Notes: a model not told the origin generated them from the sequence alone. A stretch of 64,000 nt of DNA from Liriodendron chinense (GCA_003013855.2 ML058587.1:434001-498000); one strand, 5' to 3'; positions 43,960 through 55,324 are shown, numbered from the stretch's first letter. Numbers and translations are program-made.

Positions 43960-44795
43960 ACGTGGCCTAAGCTCACCATCATCATGTAGGGTTGTAAATG
44001 GGTCAGCAGGACCTGATGGGGTACCAAGACCCAACTCATTTAGACCCGACCCAGACCTAGACCCAACCCATTTGTTAAATGGTATGGGTTTGGGTCCAAG
44101 AATAGATCTAGTTGCTAAACGGGTCTGGATCTGGTTTCCTTTATATTAGGCCCGACCTGACCCGACCCGAACTCATTTAGTAAGTGGGCGGATTTAGTCT
44201 ATGTTTCAAGGGACCCATCCAGCCCGGACCCATCCAAGCCCGATTTGGGTTTGGGTGGATCTCCCTCTACAAGACCCATAACCATTTGTAAATGGGTTTG
44301 ATGGGTTGACTTGGACTTGACCCAGACCTGCACATTTAATAAAAGTATCTGGATTTAAAATTTGGACCAGGCTCATTTAGTAAGTGGTTTTAGCTAAACC
44401 CACCGTAGACTTGACCATTTACAGCCCCATCTTCATGTGGGTGTGTTTTATCCACGCCCTCCATCATGCTTTCCATCTCATTTTAGGGTATAAGCCCAAA
44501 AATAAGGCAGATCCAAAGCTCAAGTGGATCACACCACAAAAAACAGTGGGATACACAAAAGTTTTAAATTAAGCTCATACTTGTGTGACCTTATGAGCAG
44601 GTTGGATGGTAAAGAACATTACGGTGGGTCATGGGAAGTTTTCAATGTTGGCATTCAATCCCCACAGTTTTCTGTGATGTGGTCCACTTGAGCTTTGGAT
44701 CTGCATCATTTTTAAGCTCATGCATAAAAATAAACTGAAAAAATGGATGGACGATGCGGATAAAACACATACGTCAAAATGGCCCCACAAAGCTT
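43960..44795. repeat. Palindromic repeat split by a hAT insertion
   Basis: Left tip TGGCCTAAGCTCACCATCAT (43964 on) is cut after the first arm bases and resumes at 44430 as TCTTCATGTGGGTGTGTTTT, TCCACGCCC. The right end is GGATAAAACACATACGTCAA near 44757-44780. Confidence 0.78.
43987..44429. mobile_element. Non-autonomous hAT element nested in a palindromic repeat
   Basis: 443 bp. Ends TAGGGTTGTAAATGGGTC and GACCATTTACAGCCCCA are imperfect inverted repeats. Flanks TCATCATG (43979-43986) and TCTTCATG (44430-44437) match at 7 of 8. The inside is rich in GACCCGACC/GGGTTTGGGT. No coding capacity. Confidence 0.8.
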
Positions 44796-44894
44796 GGGCC
44801 ACGTCGTGCCACAGCGATGTCCTGTGTGCCGCGTCCCATCTCTTGTAAGAGTGCGGACTAGGGACTCCGGGTTAACAGCTAGTAGAGTGAGTCC

Positions 44895-45065
44895 TGACCA
44901 TGGGCCCACCTCGGTGTATATGTTTATATCCACGCCGTTCATTTTTTTTCCTTTTTTAATCATTTTAGAGTATGGGCCCGAAAATGAAGCAGATTCACCA
45001 CAGTAGTCATTGAACGCCGACCGTTAAAACCTTCCAAGGGTATTCAACCTGTTGATATAGTCAGA
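44895..45065. repeat. Left part of a palindromic repeat at the duplication start
   Basis: GGGCCCACCTCGGTGTATAT, TATATCCACGCCG and GACCGTTAAAACCTTCCAAG; no right arm. The same truncated piece sits at 56137-56310 ahead of the second glycosyltransferase copy. Confidence 0.7.
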
Positions 45066-45227
45066 GGAAACTCACCTTCTTCCTTCCCATACCAAAACCC
45101 TCTCTCATGCTTCCTGAGAGCAGGTTCAGTTTAAATGTTTTTTAAGTGTACAATAAGTAAGTGCCAGCGCATCAACCGTCATGGGCAGCCAGAGTATCAA
45201 ATAACGGGGGGCTTAGGTGGATAATCC

Positions 45228-45635
45228 ACCAAACTGTGGGGCCAACCTTGATTTATGTGCCTTAAATCCAGTCCGTTCATCCGTTTTCATACGTCATTTT
45301 ATGGCATGATTTTAAAATTGAAGTAGATCCAAATCTTAGGAGGACCCCACCTTAGGAAATAGTGGTGACCGACAATTAAAAACTTTTTGTGAGCACAAAA
45401 GTTCTTGGATCAAGCTGATAACCTGTGTGGACTCTTCATTCAGGTCTTTGTGACCCTATCAACAGGTCGGATGGAAAATAAACATTCTGATGCCCTCAAG
45501 AAGTTTTAACGGTGAGTATTCAATCATCACGTGTTTCGAGTAGCGTGATTCACCTGAGATTTGAATCTGCTTCATTTTTAGGATCGTTCTAAAAAATGTG
45601 CTGTAAAAACGGATTGACGACGTGTAGTTAGCAAG
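45228..45635. repeat. Palindromic repeat in the UGT copy 1 promoter region
   Basis: Left core ACTGTGGGGCCAACCTTGAT, right part ACGGATTGACGACGTG. It ends about 190 bp before the UGT start codon and is matched at 56710-57095, so it was in place before the duplication. Confidence 0.78.
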
Positions 45636-45827
45636 GGAGAGAAAAATCCGGCGTATCTTGGTTAATGAGTCATCGAAAATGACGTGGACTAATGAGAAGC
45701 ACCGGCGATGGAACTTCTTGTGACTTCAACACAGACGATCCTCACTTCTCATGCAGAACTCGTATTCTCTCTCTCTCTCTCTCTCATTCTTCCCAGCCAA
45801 AGACTCTCTCTCTCTCTCTCTCTCAAA

Positions 45828-47278
45828 ATGAACGGACGAGATCGCATAATCCTCTTCCCCTTCATGGCTCAGGGCCACCTCATCCCCTTCATGGCGCTCG
45901 CTACACATCTGGAGCACCGAACTCGCTACACGATCACCATCGTAAATACCCCACTCAATATCGAAACCTTAAAATCATCTCTCCCTCCAACCACTACCAT
46001 CCATCTCGCCTCCCTCCCTTTCAACGGCTCAGATCACAACCTCCCTCCAAACTCAGAAAGCACAGATGCATTACCAAACCACCTCCTCCCCCGCCTCTAC
46101 CATTCCTCCCAGACTCTACAACCCTCCTTCGAAAACCTCATCTCAACCCTCTGCAAGCAAGATGGCCACCCTCCTCTCTGCATCATCTCAGACATGTTCT
46201 TAGGATGGACGGTCCAGATCGCAAACAGGCTCGGCATCTTCCATTCCGTCTTCGTCACCGGTGGGGCCTGCGGTGCCTCAATCGACTTCACGCTCTATCT
46301 CGACCTCCCCACTTCCCAGCCCGACTCGGACGAGTTGCACCTCCCCGGTTTTCCCGACTCGTTCCGAGCCCACCGATCTCAGCTCAAAATCGCCGATGAC
46401 AATTCCGAGTCTGACTCGATGTTCCGATTCATCCATTTACAGTTCCATCCACTGCTTAAGCTCTGATGGGTTTTTGCTCAATACCGTCGAAGAGCTGGAA
46501 AAGACCGGATTGGAGTATTTCAGAAAGAAAACGAGTCGACCCGTTTGGGCGATCGGGCTGTTGAAGAACAAAGGCATTACTAGAAAGGAGCTTGAAGTTT
46601 CTGTGGCTAGATGCACTTCATGGTTGGATTTCCACCGTCCGAATTCCGTTCTGTACATATCATTTGGCTCTCAGAACAGTATCTCTGCTTCCCAGATGAT
46701 GGAGCTGGCGATTGGTTTGGAAGCGAGTGGAACACCGTTCATTTGGGTCATCCGGGCTCCGCTCGGGTTTGACGTAGATGGAGAATTCAGGATGGAAGAA
46801 TGGCTGCCGGAGGGGTTCGAGGAGAGGATTACGGAGAGAAAGCAAGGGATGTTAGTGAAGAAATGGGGGGCCCCAGCTGGAGATTCTATCGCATAGATCT
46901 ACGGGTGCGTTTCTTAGCCACTGCGGGTGGAATTCGACGGTGGAGAGCTTGGGAAGAGGCATGCCGGTGATCGGGTGGCCGATGACGGCAGAACAGTTTT
47001 ACAATGCAAAGATGATGGAGGAGTTGGGAGTGTGTGTGGAGATTGGGAGGGGGGAAGGTATGGAGATTCGGAGGAGTGAGGTGGAGAGAGTGATAGAGAT
47101 GGTGATGGGAGGTAAGGAGAAAGGAGAGGAGATGAGGAGAAAAGCATTGAGAGTGAAGGAGATGATGGAGGAAGCTGTTAGAGAAGATGGAGGTTCCTTG
47201 GGCTCTTCTGTAAAAGCTCTAGGCGACTTTGTCATGGCTGCTGTGTCTACGAAGAAGATGAATGGTGGAGATTTTTGA
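45828..47278 (+). pseudogene. UDP-glycosyltransferase, copy 1, two frameshifts
   Basis: Family 1 plant glycosyltransferase that transfers sugar from a UDP-sugar to a small molecule; closest by eye to the UGT92 group (substrate unknown). About 482 codons if the frame were continuous. Start MNGRDRIILFPFMAQGHLIP with the catalytic His at residue 17; partner Asp at 122 (CIISDMFLGW). It is broken by one extra C in CCATCC (about 46449) and one extra G in a G6 run (46865-46870). The second hits the first codons of the 44-residue PSPG sugar-donor box, which is otherwise complete. The later frame continues from 46940 to the stop at 47278. ATG 45828 is chosen because it follows the CT-rich leader; upstream in-frame codons only encode Ser-Leu runs from that leader. 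TGACGTGG (45680) is a possible bZIP site. Both lesions could be assembly errors. Confidence 0.85.
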
Positions 47279-47480
47279 CAAGAAATGATCTTGAACATTG
47301 ATTTCAATGGTCTTGATTGCCCCCACATCTATAGTTTATTTAGAATACACTTGATATATATGGTGAAGTTTCATGATATCCAGGGCTTTTTCTTTTTCAT
47401 GATTTATTTAAATTGAGCTTGGTTCTACTTGGTAAGATGAAATTTCATGATAAAAAGGGCTAGCTTGGATCCTATGTTAC

Positions 47481-47481
<1 letters not shown>

Positions 47482-47516
<35 letters not shown>

Positions 47517-47517
47517 T
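47482..47517. repeat. (TTA)n microsatellite
   Basis: About 12 TTA/ATT units within sequence absent from UGT copy 2's downstream region. Confidence 0.95.
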
Positions 47518-47649
47518 AATTAGTTTGGACTTAGGTAGCTTATCTTGATTTTTACTTATTCAATAAATAAGTGTTTTGATAAACAATCAACCAAAAATAG
47601 AAAATTATGTTTGATTTCTAGTATCACATAAGTGCTTATCCTTCAATAT

Positions 47650-48490
47650 CCACAATCCACCATGGGGCCAACCTGTGATGCCTACCGTTTGTTATGTTAC
47701 CTTGCCTCCCTTCAATGTGAATAGTCCATTGTGTGGGGCTTACCTTCAATGTGGGTCATCCACCTTTTGAGACTCATCTTTGATGTGGGCCATCCATCAT
47801 GCAGACCCACCTTTAATGTGGATGTCTATCACTTGGGATCCAACTTTAAAGTGAATTGTCCATTTGGTAGGGCTTGCCTTGGATGTAGGGTATTCATCAT
47901 TAGGGGCTGACTTTCTATGTGAATTGTCCTCTTGTGGGCCCAACCTTGATATGGGCCATCCATTGTGGGGCACTAACATCGATGTTATTATCTAGCATGT
48001 GGGGCCCACCTTCAATATCCACTGCTCAACATGTGGAGCCCGTTGTTTATGTAGATAGTTCGTGTGAGCCCCACCTTTGGCGTGGGCCATCTATCATGTG
48101 GGGACCGCCTTAGATGTGGACCATTCAGCATTAGGGGCCAACCTTTGATGTGAACCTACCTTGATGTGGGTCATCCATCATGTGGGGCTCACCTTTAATG
48201 TTCACTTTCCATCTCGTGGAGCCCACCTTTGATGTGGACTGCCCATCTTGTGGGGCCCACTTTCAATGTTGGTCATCAGTTGTAAGGGCGGGCTCACCTT
48301 GGATGTGGGCCATTCATCATTAGGGGTTGACCTTTGATGTGAACCACCCATTTTGTGACGTCCACCTTGATGTGGGCCATCCATCACGTGAACCCACCAT
48401 CAATGTTGATTGTCCATCATGTACAACCCACCTTTGATGTGGACCGTCCATCACGCAGGGCTACTTTGGATATGAACCATCGATTACATA
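47650..48490. repeat. Minisatellite of palindromic-repeat-end units, copy 1
   Basis: About 20 or more degenerate units of roughly 36-40 bp built on CCATCATGTGGGGCCCACC and TTTGATGTGGACCGT. Some units are reduced to GGGGCTGACC or CTTGGGATCC variants. Starts about 370 bp after the UGT stop; the parallel array is at 58905-59670. Confidence 0.85.
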
Positions 48491-48779
48491 GAAGGATAAG
48501 AGAGAAGAAATAAAAAAAAATTTAAAAAAATAAAATTTTCTTAAATAATTTTAAAGTATTAAGTTACTTTTAAATGAATGCTTTCTAAATTACCAAACTT
48601 TAAAGGGTAACTTTTTTGCCACCATAAATAAAAACTTACTTGCATGGTGGCATCCAAATACGCTCCTAGTGGGAAGTGAATCACATATAACTCAATTTAA
48701 GAAATCACTGCAACATCATAGGAGCCCTCAAATATGTTCCATTTCATTAGGTCACATCCAGTATTATTGGCCCCCGACC

Positions 48780-48921
48780 AAGTGATTTTTTCGCACTTGG
48801 CACAGACTAGCTATTAATTCTTGAATCCGGATCCTCTGTTGAAAACTAGCAAGTGTCTTTTTCGCACTTGGCACAGACTAGCTATTAATTCTTGAATCCG
48901 GATCCTCTGTTGAAAACTAGC
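48780..48921. repeat. 71-bp tandem duplication
   Basis: Units 48780-48850 and 48851-48921, both AAGTG...TTTTTCGCACTTGGCAC...GAAAACTAGC. Each unit includes the TTAATTCTT target site and the first 28 bp of the MITE at 48894. Confidence 0.92.
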
Positions 48922-49061
48922 AGAGAACCTCTGCTGCTGCTGCTCGCTCATCCAGACTGTGTCAGAGCAGAGCTGCTCTCACACAGTCTGGATGAGCTGG
49001 ACCAATCAGAGTACTGACGAGTAGGATTTCTCTGCTCGTTTTCAACCAAGGATCTGGATTC
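48894..49061. mobile_element. Mutator-type MITE with perfect 9-bp target duplication
   Basis: Ends GAATCCGGATCC and GGATCTGGATTC, then inverted GTTGAAAACTAGCAGAGAA / TTCTCTGCTCGTTTTCAAC. TTAATTCTT flanks it (48885-48893, 49062-49070); a 9-bp duplication is typical of Mutator-like elements. A strong central hairpin (CAGACTGTGT...ACACAGTCTG) is present. The other duplication copy shows the empty site (CTATGAATTCTTGAC near 61636). Confidence 0.82.
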
Positions 49062-49483
49062 TTAATTCTTATCTTCACGTTAGCACATCGACGATAGGAC
49101 AACGAAGATCTTCCATTCACCTCACATGACTTTTAATCTGGCTCATTTGGCTAAAAGGCAAAAAGATTGTGCAGGGCCCATTATGATATGGGTTTCATGC
49201 AATTTGTTCATTAAGCGTGCCCACCAATGTTAAGCATATACAGTAAAATCTAGCCTTGTCCGTGACTTAGATGAGACACACAAAAGGATACCATGGAAAA
49301 CACTGAGGAAGAAGATGAGAGGGGCCACAATCTTCCAAATGGAATGTAGTTCAGTCACAAGTGCATCCCACTAGAATGAAGGAACACAACTAAATTAAGT
49401 TAGTTTGGGCCACAAAAAGTGAACATTAGAGGTTTTAGGCCTGATTTACATGGCTCTATGTGGTGCATTGCATTGCCGTTTAT

Positions 49484-49890
49484 GAGAATGCATCTAGATT
49501 GCATCCTGCCCCGCCAGACGCATTACAGCCCGAGTAGACCTGTGGGGGGCCCACAGTGATATATCTGTTTATCCACTCCATCCATCCATTTTATAAGATC
49601 ATTTTAAGGTATGACTCTAAAAAGTAGGAAGATCCAATGCTCAAATGGGCCACACCAAATAGTGATGGAACCTGGTGACGTCATCACTACAATAGGGAGG
49701 GTCCCATCATTATTTGGTGTGGCCCACTTGATCATTGGATCTGCCTCGTTTTTGGGCCCATATCTTAGCATGATCATATAAAATGGATGGACAGAGTGGA
49801 TAAACAGATGCATCACAGTGGGCCCCTCCATAGGTCTGCTCAAACAGTAATGCATCCTGGTGGGGGCAGGACGCAATCTGCGTGCCCGTA
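49484..49890. repeat. Complete palindromic repeat with extended ends
   Basis: Outer arms AGATTGCATCCTGCCCC and GGGGGCAGGACGCAATCT, then GACGCATTACAGCCCGAGTA / CTCAAACAGTAATGCATC, then GGGGGGCCCACAGTGATATA / GCATCACAGTGGGCCC. Arms pair over nearly their full length with a small loop near 49680. Absent from the second duplication copy, so it is a genuine insertion. Confidence 0.85.
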
Positions 49891-50125
49891 TATGATGGGT
49901 ATAGCCCTTGAGATGGCATGGTGGCCATGAGGAAGTGCCCAAGGTGAATGGCTTTGGATTTCACCGACAAGTCAAGAGTGGAGCCCACATAGCTTTTTCT
50001 ATTTAGGTCTTCTGGTACGTACATTGAACTCGTGGCCATTTCCCTTTTCAGAATATCTGAGAGAATGGCTTAGATTTCTTGTTAGACCAAGCACATTTAA
50101 TACAAATGGCTGTAGAGGCATAAAT

Positions 50126-50211
50126 AGTTGTAGAGCATGCATGTGAAGAGTTTAATGTCGACGGTTATAGTTGTAGAGCGTGCGTGGGAAGAGTTTAATG
50201 TCGATGGTGGC
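50126..50211. repeat. Two 43-bp tandem repeats
   Basis: AGTTGTAGAGCATGCATG and AGTTGTAGAGCGTGCGTG start the units at 50126 and 50169; both contain GAAGAGTTTAATGTCGA. Confidence 0.85.
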
Positions 50212-50342
50212 ACATGCAACATTTATGACCATAATCTTATAACTCATGGACAGCTTCATGTGATGGTGGCATACTTAGCATTTGTAGCTATGTTCCAAAA
50301 CTATACTGACTCAACAAAGTGATATTTCAAATAAAAGTGCAA

Positions 50343-50425
50343 AGGGTGGAAGTCAAATCCACAACCTCCATGAGAGAGGCCAATGTGCTCAACTAACAAG
50401 CCATCCACCATGTGACTAGAAATAG
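50343..50425 (-). mobile_element. tRNA-like SINE head candidate
   Basis: Minus strand GATGGCTTGTTAGTTGAGC (box A like TGGC..AGTTGGTTGAGC) and GTGGATTTGACTTCC (box B like). The rest of a SINE, tail and target duplication are not clear. Confidence 0.4.
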
Positions 50426-50629
50426 CTTGATATGCAGGCACTTACCTATTGTAGGAAAATATTAGCTCGAATTGAGCAGTATATTTTGAAATAGTTATGT
50501 GCCAATGTGTAATTTCTTAATAATATTCAACTGCTTGTGTATCGTCCATCATACTCAACTAGTGTATGAAGGTATTTATATGATTGATGATGAGGGCACA
50601 GAGATATTCATATGCCTAGGGCTGTTTGG

Positions 50630-50840
50630 GGCCATCACAGTATGTCCATGACAAATCCACTCAGTCTATTTATTTTGAAAGACCATGACAGGAGAGGATT
50701 CTAAAAATCAGGCAGATCCAAAAGCTAACAGGATTCTAAAAATCACCTAAGATTTGGATATACTTTTCCTTTAGGCCCTACTTACTAAAATGAGTTGGAA
50801 AATGTATGAACTATCTGAATATAGTATTTTTTGTTAGTCT
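50630..50840. repeat. Shortened palindromic repeat
   Basis: GGGGCCATCACAGTATGTCC left core; AATCAGGCAGATCCAAAAGC; right arm AAAATGAGTTGGAAAATGTA. A short internal duplication of AGGATTCTAAAAATCA (50694, 50729) is present. Confidence 0.6.
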
Positions 50841-50909
50841 TCCAGCTGGGCTAGCAGGCGAGACACATCCGCTCCCCCTAGTTTACATGTGTCTTGTATT
50901 AAAAGATTG

Positions 50910-51380
50910 GAAGCGTATTGCTTGGTGTGCCACACACGATTGACCTCAGTGGCGTGTTGAAGTAAATTGTTTGTTCATTTGGCAAGATTGTTGTAAGTTT
51001 TGCACCAAAAAATGAGACAGATCCAAAGCTCAAGTGGACCACACTAGGGATTGAATCCCTACCATTGAAACCTTCTTGAGGGTCACAAAAGTTTTGGATC
51101 AATCTAATATTTAATTTTTTTACCCTTCATCCAGTTCTGTATGACCGTATGAACAGTTTGGATGGGAAATAAACATCATGGTGGGCCCTAGAAATGTTTT
51201 ATGGGTGGAAATCATTGTCCCCACTGCTTGGGGTCCACTTGAACCTTGAATATGAGCTTTCAAAACATTTGGATATACTTCGTTTTTGGGATTATGCCCT
51301 AAATTTACCTTCCAAAACATTTGACAGCATGATGTAAGGCATATACACCACAGTGGGTCCCACAATTGGGGATCCACCAA
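50910..51380. repeat. Palindromic repeat
   Basis: Middle blocks well kept (GATCCAAAGCTCAAGTGGAC, GTTTGGATGGGAAATAAACA, CATGGTGGGCCC), right core ACACCACAGTGGGTCCCACA. Left core diverged. Confidence 0.75.
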
Positions 51381-51499
51381 TCCCAGTCAACCTGGAGATC
51401 CACTGAAGCTGCACCGTACTTTTGTTTTCATTCGTTTAGGTTGAGTCACCTTCATATAACATGCATCACCACAAAGAGCTGGCATCATGCCTCCAAGCT

Positions 51500-52400
51500 C
51501 AGGCTCCATGGGCCCTAAGTGATAGATGTGTTTTATCCACATTTTCATCTACACGGTGTAAATATAAACAAATAGGTAATTATTATTTAATATGTAATTT
51601 TTGTACTTTTTGACAATAATAATTTTATTTTTTGTGCACTAAAATTGAGGAAGGTATTGATTTTTTTTTTTTTTTTGGCCTTATGGTACATTTGGCTTAC
51701 CCACACAATCCATCCATTTTGCAAGGTGATTTTAGGGCATGGAATCAAGAGGCAAATCCAGAGCTTAAGTGGACTATGCCACATGAAATGGTGAGTTGAA
51801 TATATATCATAAAAAATTATTTATGACTATGATTTCTTATGGTGTGGGCCACTTGAGCTTTGGATATACTTCATATTTGGGTGCATCCTCTAAAATGTTC
51901 GGGTAAAATAAACGGATGGCATGAATTTGTCATAGAGATCACAATAGACCCCATGAATGTATGACTATCCTTTTTTAAAGGTATTTACAAGGAGTAAATA
52001 CCCTTCTTATAAAACTGAGGGAAACAATAATAATTAACTACTTGCATCCATTTGCATTTACCAATTGAAAATTAAAAACAAACACCCCTAAAAGAAGCAA
52101 CTGTAATAATAAATGTCCACCATTGAAACTTTCAAAATTCCTAAGGCCCACGGTGATGTCCATCTGACATTCAACCTGTTCACGAAGTCATGTAGACTTG
52201 GGACGATATGAAAACACAAATATCAGCTTGATCAAAACTTCAGCAGCTCTGAGTAAGTTTTTAATGGTGAGCATTCAATCTCTACTGTGTGGTCCACTGA
52301 TAGGCTCCGTTTTAAGCTTATGACCAAAAAATGATAGGGCAAAATAGATGGACAGCGTGGATTAAACACGTGCATCACGGTGGGCAACACACAGCCCCAG
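51500..52400. repeat. Palindromic repeat split by another insertion that itself holds a palindromic core
   Basis: Left tip 51505-51555 (GATGTGTTTTATCCAC) and right part 52095-52400 (CTGTAATAATAAATGTCCAC, AACACAAATATCAGCTTGAT, ACACGTGCATCACGGTGGGC) belong together. The insert 51556-52094 ends AAAAACAAACACCCCTA (PIF-like) and includes a second palindromic core at 51680-51955 (GGGCATGGAATCAAGAGGCA). Confidence 0.55.
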
Positions 52401-52517
52401 CTTGGCGTGAGGTAATCCACGTTCCAGAACTTTCTCCAAGACACGTATAAAGCTGAGGACTGTACCAAATCCTCTCCCATCCTGAAGCGGATTGCGTGTG
52501 ACCCCGGGTACAGGAAT

Positions 52518-52900
52518 ATACCTGTGCCCGGAGCTGGGTGGGGTCCACAGAGATGTCCGTAACCAAATCTTACGTGGACCATATCACTAAAACAGTGATG
52601 TATTACCATTAGAAACATTTTATGCAAAACTTTTGAATCAAGCTTATCTTTTTATTTTCCCTTTTTTCAAATCATATTGACATTATCAACAGGTTAAATT
52701 GCAAATAAACATTACCAAACTCTTACAACTGGTTTTTTGGAATTTTTAATGGAGAGGCACTCCCCTCCCTTACCACTGTTTCCTGTGGTGCGGCCCACAT
52801 GATATTTGGATCTGCATAATTTTTGGGATCCGTCCTAAATTGGTATCTAGAAACAGATGAACGGTGTGGATATAAAAAAATAAAAAAAATCAACTAGGTG
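52518..52900. repeat. Palindromic repeat, CAGAGATGTCC subfamily
   Basis: Left core GTGGGGTCCACAGAGATGTC, right part GAACGGTGTGGATATAAAAA. Same subfamily as 31830 and 61190. Confidence 0.72.
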
Positions 52901-53044
52901 AGCCCTATGGTAAGGGTAACATCCAATGAGCTCTTACATGGGTAACACCTAATTGGCTCTCCATTTTTCCTGGCTAATGATATAAAATAAATTAAAAAAA
53001 TAGATGGACCCCACATAGCTGCGTCCCATCAGGGTCAACAGCTT

Positions 53045-53073
53045 AGTGTGTGTGTGTGTAAAGAGAGAGAGAT
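53045..53073. repeat. (GT)n-(GA)n microsatellite, left edge of MITE array
   Basis: GTGTGTGTGTGTGT then AGAGAGAGAGA immediately before the first MITE. Confidence 0.9.
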
Positions 53074-53076
53074 GCT

Positions 53077-53935
53077 TGCATGCAACTAGTTGTACGTCCA
53101 ACTAGTTGGCATGTGGGGGCCACCATAGTGTTTGTTTGGCATCTTGTCCATCTAGCAAGGCTGTCCCACCATAAAAATAGGATGCTCCCAAAATCAGGGA
53201 TATCCAACGAGGGCTGAAAGTCGGATGGGTTCAACCCGATCGACTGGTGATCGACCCGACATTGGGTTGGGCTTAGGCAGGAAATATCGAACCCGATCTC
53301 GAGCTTGGGCTATGAAAACACCAACCCGATGAAGTTTGGGTCGGGCTTGTATTGAGGTCTCAAGTTGCCCGACCCAACCCCAACCGATCTGTATACAAGT
53401 TACTTATAATTTTATTATACTTTAGTTAAGTAAGCTTATTAATTTATTTTATTTTAGTAAGTAAACTTATAATGTTTGAAATTTGATATGCTTGAATTTG
53501 AAATGTTTAAATGTTAAAATAGTAGTTATCTTATATTTTAGCTTATTTGTTTAAGACAAAGTGAAGTTTTTTTCAATAAATAGCTACATATATAATTAAT
53601 AAAGCTGTAGGTACAAAAAATAAGATGTGTATTACATAATAGACTAATGTAATAACAAAAATATTAGTTGTGTATTACATAATAAACTAATGTAATAACA
53701 AAAATATTAGCTTATATCAACTCGACCAAGCCCACTTAGGTTGGGCTTCGGTTGAGAACTCCCAACCCCAGGTTGGGTTGGGTTAGGGTTGAGGTATAAA
53801 AACCTTGGGTTGGGTTAGGGTTGAGCACCAACCCAACCTGAATCGCTCGACTCTTTTTCATGATGGGATAATCTTAATGGACAAGCAAGGTGTCGTGCAA
53901 ATACCATGGTGAGCCCCACACGCCAACTAGTTGCG
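53077..53935. mobile_element. ACTAGTTG-family MITE, copy 1, with internal insert
   Basis: Left arm (53081-53185) TGCAACTAGTTGTACGTCC, AACTAGTTGGCATGTGGG; right arm (53841-53935) is its inverted partner ending CCAACTAGTTGCGTG. Between them lies a GGGTTGGG/CAACCC-rich segment (about 53190-53860, possible hAT-derived insert) with two 43-bp repeats at 53627 and 53670. Confidence 0.7.
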
Positions 53936-53943
53936 TGTGTGTT

Positions 53944-53982
<39 letters not shown>
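53932..53982. repeat. (GT)n microsatellite
   Basis: About 50 bases of GT repeat between two members of the same MITE family. Confidence 0.95.
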
Positions 53983-53985
<3 letters not shown>

Positions 53986-54359
53986 TAATGCTCATGCGCA
54001 ACTACTTGTACATCCAACTAGTTGGCGTTTGGGGCCCACCATGGTATTTGTGCAATTGCTTGCCCGTCCATTAAGATTATCCCATCATGAAAATGAGATG
54101 ACCCAAAAATTCAGTTGAAACCATAAAACAACACCTATAAACTCCATGAAACAACACCTATAAACCATGAAACAACACCTATAAACTCCATATTCACATG
54201 GAGCATCATATTTTCATGGTTGGATCATCCTAAATTTTTGGTACATCCTATTTTTATAGTGAGACCATCTTTCTGTATAGATGAAATATCATACAAACAC
54301 CGTAGTGGCACCCTCAAATGCCAACTAGTTGGACGTACAACTAGTTGCATGTGAGCATT

Positions 54360-54362
<3 letters not shown>
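53983..54362. mobile_element. ACTAGTTG-family MITE, copy 2
   Basis: Arms AATGCTCATGCGCAACTACT and (complement of right) AATGCTCACATGCAACTAGT continue for over 100 bp as inverted repeats. The centre has three short repeats of ATGAAACAACACCTATAAA (54115-54195). Lies between (GT)n and (TA)n. Confidence 0.82.

Positions 54363-54363
<1 letters not shown>

Positions 54364-54430
<67 letters not shown>
54364..54430. repeat. (TA)n microsatellite
   Basis: About 33 TA units between two unrelated MITEs. Confidence 0.97.
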
Positions 54431-54433
<3 letters not shown>

Positions 54434-54810
54434 GCACTCTCAAGTCCAACCGGTTGAACCACAGTTTGCAGTCCACCCAGTGGATTACTCCCCATCTGTT
54501 AAGCTCTGGTAACATCCAATCCTCCAAATAGGTTGGCCCCACCATGAAAAACAATTCATACAAAAATCAACTTCATCCACTAACCCAGTGTACCACACTA
54601 AAATTTTGATATTAATCAATGGCTATATACTATTTTCTATATTGTAGCTGACATAATGATTGGATAAGGCTGATTTTTGCATTAGAAGATCATCATGGTG
54701 GGGCCAACCTACTAGGAGGATTGGATGTCACAAGCACTTAAGAGGTTTAGAGAAATCAACTGGGTGGACTGCAAAATGTGGTCCAACCGGTTGGACTTGA
54801 GAGTGACTCA
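54431..54810. mobile_element. AACCGGTTGG-family MITE, copy 1, in (TA)n
   Basis: Arms CACTCTCAAGTCCAACCGGT and (complement of right) CACTCTCAAGTCCAACCGGT match over about 50 bp, then GCAGTCCACCCAG in both. Flanked by TA repeats on both sides, like the Micron MITEs known from rice (TA)n sites. Confidence 0.85.
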
Positions 54811-54829
54811 TATATATATATAGGGAAAA

Positions 54830-55324
54830 GGTACTGTGCCGTCAACCTCATGGGAAGTTCCCATGAGGTCGAGCTATGTGGGCCCCACTATGATGTGTGA
54901 TGAGCATCCACTCCATCAGTCAGATGCACCATTCCATAGTGGGCCATGGGAGTAAAACTCAGGCCAATCCATGACTTCTGTGGGCCACACCATAGACAAC
55001 AGTTAAGAGTAAATATCCACCCATTGAAACCTTAGGATGAAATGAGATGTGGTTAAGAAATCCAGCCCATAAATTGTGTGTGTCCAACTTAAACAATAGT
55101 ATCCAAAACTCAGGTGGGCCTCAACAAGTGCTTTGAGATGCTATAAGCATGATTTTACATTGTTTCAGTTGGTATGGTCTGCTTGAGTTCTGAATAGAGC
55201 TGATTTTTTTGATATACCATAACCGACAGGGGACCCATCAAATGCATGGTGTGGATGTCTGATATACATCACAGTGGGGCCCGACCTCATGGGAACTTCC
55301 CGTGAGGTCGATCACATAGTACCC
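54830..55324. mobile_element. MITE with hairpin-bearing terminal repeats
   Basis: Ends GGTACTGTG... and ...CATAGTACC. Each terminal arm contains its own near-perfect palindrome: 54845-54869 (ACCTCATGGGAA, one base, then its complement) and 55283-55309 (one mismatch). Just inside, GTGGGCCCCACTATGATGTG and CATCACAGTGGGGCCC match the tips of the window-wide palindromic repeat. Confidence 0.8.

Larger units (their letters stand above)
44931..50006. repeat. Segmental duplication, copy 1 (carries UGT copy 1)
   Basis: Direct, interrupted homology to 56137-62205. Shared landmarks: TCACCTTCTTCCTTCCCAT (45072/56305), GAGTATCAAATAAC, the palindromic repeat at 45228/56710, the UGT gene, the downstream minisatellite, and the GTGCCCACCAATGTTA block (49218/61823). 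Insertions unique to this copy include a (TTA)n segment, a Mutator-like MITE (48894-49061) and a palindromic repeat (49484-49890). Confidence 0.85.

Noticed and set aside
45692..46399. 235-codon frame beside UGT copy 1
   Set aside because: It reads the UGT coding DNA out of frame; only the frame from 45828 shows glycosyltransferase motifs.
47650..48490. Regular short repeats resembling a CRISPR array
   Set aside because: Units are degenerate, without unique spacers of constant length, and the context is a plant nuclear genome.
50343..50425. Possible functional tRNA gene
   Set aside because: Box-like motifs exist but a full cloverleaf with paired acceptor stem cannot be drawn; a SINE head is more likely.
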